Part shown: positions 1-4,993 of the stretch, in pieces | Layout: each line of letters opens with the position of its first letter | How positions within the stretch are numbered: position 1 is the stretch's first letter | Assembly (NCBI GenBank): GCA_937888935.1 | Contig: CALARO010000053.1 | Coordinates: 1-5,486, forward strand | DNA length: 5,486 nt | Direction: 5' to 3' | From: an uncultured Clostridia bacterium | Lineage (GTDB): Bacteria; Bacillota; Clostridia; Christensenellales; Borkfalkiaceae | Notes under the pieces: model-generated | Databases searched by the model: none | Told to the model about the DNA's origin: nothing | Seen by the model: the letters and a program-made list of their open reading frames with translations, nothing else | Made by a program: the position numbers and the translations under genes

Positions 1-314
1 GCAAATTTTTTGCGTTGCTATCCGCCATCGGCATGCTCACCACGTTTACGGCGTGTTTTTACCCGGCTGCCGAAGCGGCAAAATCGGTTGCTTTGCGCGC
101 GGGGAACGGCTGCGCGGGAAACGCGGGGGCGGGGCGCGGAACGGCTGCGAAAATTGCTGCGGGCGCGGCGTTTTTAATCGCTTCGCTGTTGCCGTTTGAA
201 AAAATCGTGCGGTATTTCTATCCAATTGCGGGGGTACTCGGCGCGGCGGTGATTGCCGCCGCTGCGATTTCGGCGTTCGGTTTGTGCAGGCGGCGCGCTA
301 TTATTCCACGGTGA
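1..314 (+). CDS. C-terminal part of a multi-pass membrane protein, possibly YkvI-like (5' end outside window)
   Basis: The frame is open from the left edge (first full codon at base 3) to TGA at 312-314, giving 103 residues. It has no start of its own in the window. The visible part contains a hydrophobic stretch at residues 4-20, a Gly/Ala-rich loop at about 33-48, and two likely membrane segments at about 49-64 and 73-94. It ends in a short positively charged tail (CRRR). The pattern of a PFEKIVRYFYP turn leading into a final hydrophobic helix resembles the C-terminus of YkvI-type membrane proteins of the APC superfamily, but this is recognition from memory and the substrate is unknown. The gene converges on glmS. 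Even the restored glmS stop (301-303) would overlap its last 14 bases, and the frameshifted glmS runs antisense across its last 97 bases. No terminator is visible after its stop. Confidence 0.6.
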   Translation, partial: KFFALLSAIGMLTTFTACFYPAAEAAKSVALRAGNGCAGNAGAGRGTAAKIAAGAAFLIASLLPFEKIVRYFYPIAGVLGAAVIAAAAISAFGLCRRRAIIPR

Positions 315-2212
315 CGCTTTTTGCGAGATTGCGCGTTTAACCCCTTGCCCACGGACATATAATATGCGATGAGCTGCCACGACAGCACGTTTTGTATGCA
401 TTGCAGCGGGTTGCCTTTTTTCGGCCGTATTGCCGAATTAGCGTCGTCCGCGTGAACGCCGCGCAGTTTTTGTACGCGCAGAATACGGAAGCATTTCTTT
501 TCCGCGCCGCCGAGCGTTTCGGAATCGGCGGTGGTGAAAAGAATGATTTTCGCGCCGCGCGCCCGCGCTTCTTCCGCGTTTGAAAGCGTTTTTTGCAGCG
601 TGGTTTCGTCGGTGGCGAACACCGCCACGTAAGAATTTTCGTCTACGAGCGCGAGAAAACCGTGTTTGAGTTCGCCCGCGAAATATACGTCCGCGTTTAC
701 ATAAGAAGTTTCTTTGATTTTCAGGCTGGCTTCGAGCGCGGTGCAATAGTCCGCGCCCCTGCCGATCATAAACAGTTTTTCCGCGCCGCATAATAGCCGC
801 GCGATTTCTTTTTCTTCGCGCTCGTCGCCGAAAGAAAGTTCGCCGCAAAGCGCGTCGAGTGCGGAAAAATCGGGAGCAACGACTTCGTTTGCGATAGAAG
901 CGGCGCGCAGAAATTCCGCCAGCGCGTAGAGTGCCGCCGTCTGACAGGAATACGCTTTCGTGGAAGCCACGGCGATTTCCGCGCCCGCTTTCACGGGCAA
1001 AATCATATCGGCGGCTTTGGCAAGCGTGCTATGCTCGACGTTTACGATCGAAAGCGTTTTCGCGCCGCGTTTTTTCGCTTCTTCGAGCGCGGCAAGCGTA
1101 TCCGCCGTTTCGCCGCTTTGACTGATAAACACGGCAAGCGTTTTTTCGTTGATTCTCGGGCAGAAATAGCGAAATTCGCTGCCCACGTATGCCGCAGCGT
1201 CGATTTTTGCTACGGTTTCTATCATTTTTGCGCCGAGCAGCGCGGCGTGATATGCCGTGCCGCAACCCACAAGCACCGCTTTTAAAAAAGGCGGTTCGAA
1301 ACTTTCGCGGCGCTGATCTTGCGCGCCGCACAAAAGCGGGTAGTTTTCGCGCGTGAAATTCTGTTTGAAATACGCCGCTTCGGCGCGCAACGCGGGAAGA
1401 GTATCGTAAATTTCTTTCAGCATATAGTGCGGATAGCCGCCGATCTGCGCGCTTGTAAACGAAGCGGAAAGCGTTTCGGCGGGCAGAGAAATTTTGCCGG
1501 TTTCATCGTAAAATTCCGCGCCGTTTTCGTCGGCGCAGCCGTACACGCCGTCCGGCAGAGCATAATATGTGCGCGTATGCGCTTGAAAGCATATCGCGTC
1601 GCTGGCAAGATATAAATTTTTTCGTGGCGCGTCATTGCCGTTTTGCTCGGCTTGTTCGGCGTAGGCGAGATAAAGGGGACTTTTATTTTTCGCAAAATAA
1701 ATTTTCCGTTCGCCCGCGTGCAGAATCGCCAGGGCGAAACTTCCTTTCAGTCGCGCGCATGTTTGCGCCAACGCCTGCAAGGGATTTGCACCATGCGAAG
1801 AATAGTATTCAAGCAAATTTGCTGCCGTTTCTGTGTCCGTCGCGCTGTAAAAAGAGTAGCCGAGTTTTTTTAACTCGTCGCGCAGTTCAAGATGATTTTC
1901 GATAATGCCGTTGTGTACGATCGCCCATTCGCCGTTCTGCGATACGTGCGGGTGCGCGTTGACTTCGTTGGGTTTTCCATGCGTTGCCCAGCGCGTGTGA
2001 CCGACGCCGAGCTTTGCGCCCGGCGTTTCGCCCGCGTTTTTAATCGCGTTTTCAAGGTTTTTCAGCTCGCCCGCGCGTTTCGTCACCGTGATTTTTGCAC
2101 CGTCCGATACGGCGATGCCCGCGGAATCGTAGCCGCGGTATTCGAGAAGTCGTAATTGATATAAAAGATTTTGCTCGGGCGAATTGCCGATATATCCCGC
2201 GATTCCGCACAT
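218..2212 (-). CDS. glmS: Glutamine--fructose-6-phosphate aminotransferase (isomerizing), frameshifted at the C-terminus
   Basis: GlmS makes glucosamine-6-phosphate from fructose-6-phosphate and glutamine in the cytoplasm, the first committed step to UDP-GlcNAc. The N-terminal glutaminase domain starts MCGIAGYIG, with the nucleophile Cys2 exposed after Met removal. It also carries RGYDSAGI (26-33), HTRWATHG (72-79), HNG (100-102) and TDTE (125-128). The linker motif GGYPHYMLKEIYD lies at 258-270. The first SIS domain has SQSGET (364-369) and STKAYS (417-422). The second has KIKE (498-501) and ELKHG (514-518), matching E. coli Lys485, Glu488 and His504. After residue 626 (GKGLN) the frame leaves the family: 38 basic, then Ala-rich, residues follow to the stop at 218-220. 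The expected RNLAKSVTVE tail lies out of frame at 301-333. Up to residue 626 the match is certain; with its tail restored the protein would be about 640 residues against roughly 610 usual, from small insertions near 184-198 and 288-308. The start ATG is 2 bp after glmM. Confidence 0.93.
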   Translation of the reverse strand: MCGIAGYIGNSPEQNLLYQLRLLEYRGYDSAGIAVSDGAKITVTKRAGELKNLENAIKNAGETPGAKLGVGHTRWATHGKPNEVNAHPHVSQNGEWAIVHNGIIENHLELRDELKKLGYSFYSATDTETAANLLEYYSSHGANPLQALAQTCARLKGSFALAILHAGERKIYFAKNKSPLYLAYAEQAEQNGNDAPRKNLYLASDAICFQAHTRTYYALPDGVYGCADENGAEFYDETGKISLPAETLSASFTSAQIGGYPHYMLKEIYDTLPALRAEAAYFKQNFTRENYPLLCGAQDQRRESFEPPFLKAVLVGCGTAYHAALLGAKMIETVAKIDAAAYVGSEFRYFCPRINEKTLAVFISQSGETADTLAALEEAKKRGAKTLSIVNVEHSTLAKAADMILPVKAGAEIAVASTKAYSCQTAALYALAEFLRAASIANEVVAPDFSALDALCGELSFGDEREEKEIARLLCGAEKLFMIGRGADYCTALEASLKIKETSYVNADVYFAGELKHGFLALVDENSYVAVFATDETTLQKTLSNAEEARARGAKIILFTTADSETLGGAEKKCFRILRVQKLRGVHADDANSAIRPKKGNPLQCIQNVLSWQLIAYYMSVGKGLNAQSRKKRHRGIIARRLHKPNAEIAAAAITAAPSTPAIG
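301..334 (-). other. glmS: Out-of-frame native C-tail of glmS (frameshift scar)
   Basis: On the minus strand, codons for Gly-Leu-Asn end at base 335. A single base (334) follows, and then bases 333-301 read RNLAKSVTVE-stop in a different frame. In GlmS proteins four residues, usually x-D-K-P, separate this point from the tail. The segment therefore has 1 nt where 12 are expected, a net loss of 11 nt. The tail includes the lysine equivalent to E. coli Lys603, which forms the Schiff base with fructose-6-phosphate. Its perfect preservation suggests a very recent event or an assembly error. If an ancestral GCG codon began the lost stretch, an 11-base slip between two nearby GCG triplets would explain it, but the ancestral bases cannot be seen here. 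Confidence 0.85.
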
Positions 2213-2214
2213 TT

Positions 2215-3537
2215 TTACGCTTTCTCCCCGTTGATTTTCTCGATCGTAGATACAAGCGAAGCCGCCACTTCGCGGTTTAAGGCTTCGTCTTTGCTTTCCA
2301 CCATCACGCGGATTTTCGGCTCTGTGCCGGAAGCGCGGATCATCAGCCTGCCCTTGCCCGCAAGCAGCGCGTTGTATTTCGCCACCTGTTTCGAAAGCTC
2401 TTCGCTGTTGATCACGCGGAATTTGTCTTCCACGGGTACGTTTTTGTTTTCCTGCGGGTACAGGCGGATTTTCACGCCTTCGGCAAGCGTTTTCTTTTCG
2501 GAAATCAGCATGTTCGTCAGCGCGATCGCCGTGAGAATCCCGTCGCCCGTGGTGGCGTAGTCTTTCAGAATGATATGACCGCTCTGCTCGCCGCCGAGAG
2601 AATAGCCTTTTTCAAGCAGCTTTGCAAGCACGTATTTATCGCCGATGTCCGTGCGGATGAGCGAAATGCCGTTCGCTTTTAAATCGTCTTCGATCGCCAT
2701 ATTCGTGTGGCTCGTGCCTACGGCGGTGCGGCAGGGGAGTTTGCCGTTCGCGTTAAAATATTTCGCAAGCGCGCACAAAATCATATCGCCGTCGATCACT
2801 TCGCCGTGTTCGTCCACCGCGATCAGCCGATCGGCGTCGCCGTCGAAAGCAAAACCCATGTCTGCCTTGTAGCGCAGCACTTTGCGCGCGAGGTTTTGCG
2901 GGTACACCGCGCCGCAGTTTTTATTGATCGAAAGGCCGTCGTCTACGCAGTTTGCCGCAATCACGCTCGCCCCCGCGCGGCGGAATACTTCGGGCGCGAT
3001 TCTGTGCGCCGCGCCGAACGCGCAGTCGAGAACGATCGTTTTGTTCGCAAAACTATGCTCTGCGGCGTTCAGAAGAAATTCGCGGTACTTTTTAATCAGG
3101 TGCAAATCTTGTTCGTAAGTGCCTATGCCGGGAAAATCGTTTGTTTTCTCGTGAATAAAGCAGCGTTCGATGCGTTCTTCTTCTTTATCGCCGAGCTTGT
3201 AGCCCTCGGAATTAAATACTTTGATGCCGTTGTACTCGCCGCTGTTGTGCGAAGCGGAAATCACCACGCCGTAGTCCGCGCCGATCAGCTTCGTGAGATA
3301 CGCGATGCCCGCCGTAGGCACTACGCCCGCGTCGATCACCCGCGCGCCGCCGCTCATCGCGCCGCTCGCTACGCCCAAAGTTAAATAGGTGCGCGAAATG
3401 CGCGTATCGCCGCCGATTAAAATCGTAGGCTTTTCTTTCAGTATCGAAAGGGCGTTGCCCACCTTGTACGCTACTTCCTGCGTTAAATCTTCGTTTACCT
3501 TTCCTCTCAGTCCGTCTGTTCCGAAAAATAATCCCAT
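2215..3537 (-). CDS. glmM: Phosphoglucosamine mutase GlmM
   Basis: This 440-residue alpha-D-phosphohexomutase interconverts glucosamine-6-phosphate and glucosamine-1-phosphate for UDP-GlcNAc synthesis. Its length is normal for GlmM. The N-terminus MGLFFGTDGLRG is typical of the family. The phosphoserine loop is SASHNSGEYNGIK (94-106), with Ser96 as the expected phosphorylated residue. The metal-binding loop is DGDADR (232-237), the sugar-binding loop GGEQSGH (315-321), and the phosphate-binding loop RASGTEPKIRV (401-411). Several second-shell positions differ from common GlmM sequences: SHNS for SHNP, DCAF for DCAN, and GTSHTN where TVMSN is usual. The ATG is preceded by GAGGAG at 9 nt (plus-strand 3547-3552). 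It is the first gene of a glmM-glmS operon, so the producing and consuming enzymes of glucosamine-6-phosphate are coupled. Phosphomannomutase/phosphoglucomutase is the alternative, but the motifs and the glmS partner favour GlmM. Confidence 0.95.
   Translation of the reverse strand: MGLFFGTDGLRGKVNEDLTQEVAYKVGNALSILKEKPTILIGGDTRISRTYLTLGVASGAMSGGARVIDAGVVPTAGIAYLTKLIGADYGVVISASHNSGEYNGIKVFNSEGYKLGDKEEERIERCFIHEKTNDFPGIGTYEQDLHLIKKYREFLLNAAEHSFANKTIVLDCAFGAAHRIAPEVFRRAGASVIAANCVDDGLSINKNCGAVYPQNLARKVLRYKADMGFAFDGDADRLIAVDEHGEVIDGDMILCALAKYFNANGKLPCRTAVGTSHTNMAIEDDLKANGISLIRTDIGDKYVLAKLLEKGYSLGGEQSGHIILKDYATTGDGILTAIALTNMLISEKKTLAEGVKIRLYPQENKNVPVEDKFRVINSEELSKQVAKYNALLAGKGRLMIRASGTEPKIRVMVESKDEALNREVAASLVSTIEKINGEKA
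2224..2229 (-). promoter_or_regulatory. glmS ribosome-binding site inside the glmM 3' end
   Basis: On the minus strand GGGGAG overlaps the Gly-Glu codons near the end of glmM, 11 nt before the glmS ATG (2210-2212). The glmM stop (2215-2217) sits between them. With only 2 bp from stop to start, glmS is probably translated by coupling to glmM. There is no room for a glmS ribozyme directly upstream of glmS. Confidence 0.7.
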
Positions 3538-3607
3538 ACCGTTTTACTCCTCTTCATTTTTTGTTTAAATTTGTTTGGTTTACATATAGCCCGTAACACG
3601 TTTTTAT

Positions 3608-3636
3608 ATTTTAGGGCATTTTTTTAGGTTTGTCAA
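3608..3636 (-). promoter_or_regulatory. Predicted sigma-A promoter of glmM-glmS
   Basis: On the minus strand a perfect -35 TTGACA (plus 3631-3636) is followed after exactly 17 bp by TAAAAT (plus 3608-3613). Transcription should start near 3601, leaving a leader of about 63 nt before the glmM ATG. Copies of the 9-mer CACGTTTTT lie at the start site (3597-3605) and upstream of the -35 (3660-3668), in opposite orientations. Confidence 0.8.
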
Positions 3637-3701
3637 ATCATTTTATGCGCGTATTTTTTAAAAACGTGCTATATTATGCCTGTTTTCGGGCGTTTTTTCC
3701 A

Positions 3702-3863
3702 TATTTTTCCTTTTCACGTTTTTGATTTTGCGGGGTAAAATATAGGCTTTATATAGTCTTATCGAAGAAAAAACCCCGAAAAACGCAATCGTGAACGCGG
3801 TTTCGGGGCAAAGAGCGGGCGTAAAAAAATTTTTTTCAAAAACGTGAAAAAAGTGGAAAAATA
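3702..3863. repeat. Long imperfect inverted repeat enclosing a terminator-like hairpin
   Basis: Bases 3711-3725 pair perfectly over 15 bp with 3836-3850. After a 4-base bulge (3851-3854), bases 3702-3710 pair over 9 bp with 3855-3863. The loop of about 110 bases contains further pairings: CCCCG at 3774-3778 can pair either with CGGGG at 3731-3735 or with CGGGG at 3804-3808, which are mutually exclusive. An RNA from either strand could fold into one long branched hairpin. Confidence 0.55.
3768..3808 (-). terminator. Terminator-like hairpin, second barrier downstream of hup
   Basis: On the minus strand CCCCGAAA (plus 3801-3808) pairs perfectly with TTTCGGGG (plus 3774-3781), with an additional CGC/GCG pairing inside the loop. 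Six T follow directly (plus 3768-3773). This is a good rho-independent terminator on the minus strand only. It lies about 90 bp beyond the hup terminator. It either backs it up, insulating glmM-glmS from hup readthrough, or ends an unannotated short transcript. Confidence 0.65.
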
Positions 3864-3898
3864 GGGGAAGACGAAGAGAAAAACATAAAAAAATATAG

Positions 3899-3930
3899 AA
3901 AAAACGAATCCCGCGCAATGCAAGATTCGT
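3899..3930 (-). terminator. Terminator of hup, possibly bidirectional
   Basis: About 30 nt after the hup stop the minus strand reads ACGAATC, a 13-nt loop, then GATTCGT, a perfect 7-bp stem running straight into a T-run (plus 3899-3904). On the plus strand the same stem is followed by CTTTTGTCTTTTTTT (3931-3945), so it could also stop a transcript coming from the left. Confidence 0.7.
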
Positions 3931-3959
3931 CTTTTGTCTTTTTTTCAGCCGATCTCAGA

Positions 3960-4232
3960 TTAGTTGAAAAGTTCTTTGTAGGCTTTGCCGAATTTCAGAA
4001 CGGGTTTCTTGGAAGCCGCGATTTCAACGGTTTCTTTCGTCTGAGGGTTGATGCCGGTTTTGGCAGGCACGTCTTTTACTTCAAACGTACCGAAGCCTAC
4101 GAGTTGTACCTTTTCGCCTTTCTTCAAAGCTTCCGTAATCGTTTCGATCAGAGCGTCGTAAGCGATCTGCGCGTCTTTGTTCGTGAAGCCTGCCTTCGTA
4201 GCTACTGCTTTGATGAGTTCGCCTTTGTTCAT
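3960..4232 (-). CDS. hup: HU-family DNA-binding protein
   Basis: This 90-residue protein has the standard length of HU, a small dimeric nucleoid protein that bends DNA and is involved in chromosome compaction, replication and repair. MNKGELIKAVATKAG begins the helical N-terminal half. The family signature GFGTFEV (46-52) leads into the beta-arm with the DNA-intercalating proline in INPQT (Pro63). The C-terminus KFGKAYKELFN is the last helix, with Phe where Pro is usual before GK. I chose the ATG at 4230-4232 because it gives the canonical N-terminus and has AGGGGA 10 nt upstream (plus 4243-4248). The open frame extends further upstream to 4349, but that would run back through the promoter. 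The gene is monocistronic, with its own strong promoter and terminator, as expected for an abundant protein. Confidence 0.96.
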   Translation of the reverse strand: MNKGELIKAVATKAGFTNKDAQIAYDALIETITEALKKGEKVQLVGFGTFEVKDVPAKTGINPQTKETVEIAASKKPVLKFGKAYKELFN

Positions 4233-4305
4233 GAGATAAAGTTCCCCTTTAGGATTTTTATTCCATTCCGTGAGCCGCCTGCGATCGAAAAATCGCGGGG
4301 TTTTC

Positions 4306-4320
4306 CGAATTGGTAATTCG
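4306..4320. promoter_or_regulatory. Palindrome at the hup transcription start
   Basis: CGAATT-GGT-AATTCG is a perfect inverted repeat with 6-bp arms and a 3-bp centre. It abuts the -10 box (4321-4326) and covers the predicted start site near 4314. The position suits an operator or a hairpin at the RNA 5' end. A second small hairpin in the leader, GCGAT/ATCGC at 4281-4296, has 5-bp arms and a 6-nt loop. Confidence 0.45.
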
Positions 4321-4349
4321 ATAATAACATATTTTACGGCGTTTGTCAA
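4321..4349 (-). promoter_or_regulatory. Predicted strong sigma-A promoter of hup
   Basis: On the minus strand TTGACA (plus 4344-4349) is a perfect -35. It is followed after 17 bp by TATTAT (plus 4321-4326), five of six matches to TATAAT. The start near 4314 gives a leader of about 80 nt. A-rich DNA just upstream of the -35, from 4361 on, could add an UP-element-like effect. Confidence 0.88.
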
Positions 4350-4360
4350 GCGTTGATCGT

Positions 4361-4410
4361 AAAAAAGTGCGGAAAAAGCTGAAAAAAATCAAAAATTTTT
4401 AAAAATTTTT
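4361..4410. promoter_or_regulatory. Helically phased A-tracts upstream of the hup promoter
   Basis: Runs of A occur at 4361-4366, 4373-4377, 4382-4388, 4391-4395 and 4401-4405. The last two are parts of a tandem AAAAATTTTT repeat (4391-4410). Their centres are about 10-11.5 bp apart, matching the helical repeat, which is the known condition for intrinsic DNA curvature. The array begins 12 bp upstream of the -35 box of hup and lies between hup and the end of rplI. Confidence 0.55.
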
Positions 4411-4452
4411 TGCGAAATGCGCCGTCGCGGCAGTTGACCGTTAAAAGGGGAA

Positions 4453-4893
4453 TTATTCCGCCACTACGTTCACTTTCACGCTCACGCTTACGTTTTCCAT
4501 CAGCCGGATTTCCGCGTTGTACGTGCCTACCGCTTTCACCGCGTCCATTTTAATGCATTTTTTATCAATTTCGAAGCCCTTTTCAAAGAGTGCCGCCGCT
4601 ACCTGCGCGCCCGATACGCTGCCGAACGTTTTTCCGTTCGCGCCCACCTTGATGGGTACGGAAACTTCCGCGCCTTTCATTTTCGCGGCAAGCTCTTTCA
4701 TCGCTTTCACTTCTTCCGCTTTATGGAAGGCGTCGGCGGCTTTTTTCTGGTTGGTTTCGTTGATGCCCGTAGACGTCGCTTCCGTGGCAAGTCCTTTCTT
4801 TATAAGGAAATTGCGCGCGTAGCCGTCGGAAACTTCCGCCACGTCGCCTTTTTTGCCCGTGCCTTTCACGTCTTTCGTTAAAATCACTTTCAT
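4453..4893 (-). CDS. rplI: 50S ribosomal protein L9
   Basis: At 146 residues this is close to the usual length of about 148-150. L9 binds domain V of 23S rRNA through its N-terminal domain and links it by a long helix to a C-terminal domain. The N-terminal signature runs from MKVILTKDVKGTGKKGD through VSDGYARNFLIKKGLA (21-36). A charged connecting helix covers about 45-75. The C-terminal domain has the GKTFGSVS motif (87-94) and the closing IKMDAVKAVGTYNAEIRL segment (114-131). The start ATG (4891-4893) is preceded by GAGGTG with 7 nt spacing (plus 4901-4906). The gene stands apart from its common partners: neither rpsF/rpsR nor gdpP/dnaB is adjacent here. It is transcribed divergently from the DUF1540 gene. 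I see no clear sigma-A promoter in the 100-bp spacer, only an AT-rich TATTATCTATATT stretch on the minus strand. Confidence 0.97.
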   Translation of the reverse strand: MKVILTKDVKGTGKKGDVAEVSDGYARNFLIKKGLATEATSTGINETNQKKAADAFHKAEEVKAMKELAAKMKGAEVSVPIKVGANGKTFGSVSGAQVAAALFEKGFEIDKKCIKMDAVKAVGTYNAEIRLMENVSVSVKVNVVAE

Positions 4894-4977
4894 AAGTTTT
4901 CACCTCGTAATAAAATTCCGTAAATTTTTTTCGAAAATATAGATAATAATTTTTTCTTCGCGCATACTGTTCTTGTC

Positions 4978-4985
4978 AAGGAGGT
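4978..4985 (+). promoter_or_regulatory. Ribosome-binding site fixing the start of the DUF1540 gene
   Basis: AAGGAGGT is a perfect Shine-Dalgarno sequence, 8 nt before the ATG at 4994. It decides against the upstream in-frame TTG at 4973, which would place the Shine-Dalgarno inside the coding region. Confidence 0.9.
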
Positions 4986-4993
4986 ATGACAAA

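Larger units (their letters stand above)
3597..3846. repeat. Four copies of the 9-mer CACGTTTTT in alternating orientation
   Basis: Exact copies read CACGTTTTT on the plus strand at 3597-3605 and 3715-3723. They read as the reverse complement AAAAACGTG at 3660-3668 and 3838-3846. The first pair is followed by A and the second pair by GA. The first pair brackets the glmM promoter with 63 bp between centres. The second pair forms the core of the long inverted repeat. Whether these are protein-binding sites or RNA stems cannot be told from the sequence alone. Confidence 0.6.
3538..3959. other. AT-rich structured spacer between hup and glmM
   Basis: I see no convincing gene in these 422 bases. 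The only sizeable frame (minus strand, 3658-3918) would start at TTG without a ribosome-binding site, and its protein is a phenylalanine-rich product of T-runs. The stretch holds the glmM promoter and leader, four copies of CACGTTTTT, a long imperfect inverted repeat (3702-3863), a terminator-like hairpin (3768-3808) and the hup terminator (3899-3930). A small hairpin at 3676-3693 (stem GCCTG/CGGGC with G-T pairs, loop TTTT), followed by six T, would act only on a plus-strand transcript. Confidence 0.6.

Noticed and set aside
335..343. Programmed +1 frameshift at GGG-TTA-AAC restoring the GlmS tail
   Set aside because: A +1 shift would join GLN directly to RNLAKSVTVE and still omit the four-residue xDKP segment. 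The site is not a known +1 shift signal, and GlmS is not known to use one.
438..848. 136-residue arginine-rich minus-strand frame inside glmS
   Set aside because: It overlaps the second SIS domain of GlmS in another frame, and its Arg-rich composition is an artefact of GCG/CGC-rich codons.
2707..3384. 225-residue plus-strand frame opposite glmM
   Set aside because: It is the shadow of glmM in a GC-rich gene. It is rich in Arg/Ala/Val with no recognisable motif and no ribosome-binding site.
3658..3918. 86-residue minus-strand frame with a hydrophobic N-terminus in the hup-glmM spacer
   Set aside because: It starts at TTG with no ribosome-binding site, is Phe-rich because the strand is T-rich, and runs through both terminator hairpins.
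4233..4349. N-terminal extension of HU to 129 residues
   Set aside because: The extension would be coded from the promoter and leader, while the internal ATG gives the canonical HU N-terminus with a good ribosome-binding site.
4391..4432. Terminator for rplI (GCCG-CGA-CGGC stem and downstream AT-rich DNA)
   Set aside because: The stem has only four or five pairs and the T-rich DNA begins about 16 nt later, interrupted by A-runs. It does not meet the usual form of an intrinsic terminator.
4943..4979. Minus-strand TTGACA (plus 4974-4979) with TATTAT (plus 4943-4948) as the rplI promoter
   Set aside because: The spacing is 25 bp, far too long for sigma-A. The TTGACA partly overlaps the reverse complement of the DUF1540 ribosome-binding site and is probably fortuitous.
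4973..4993. Seven-residue N-terminal extension of the DUF1540 protein from TTG
   Set aside because: A perfect AAGGAGGT lies inside that extension at the right distance from the ATG at 4994.
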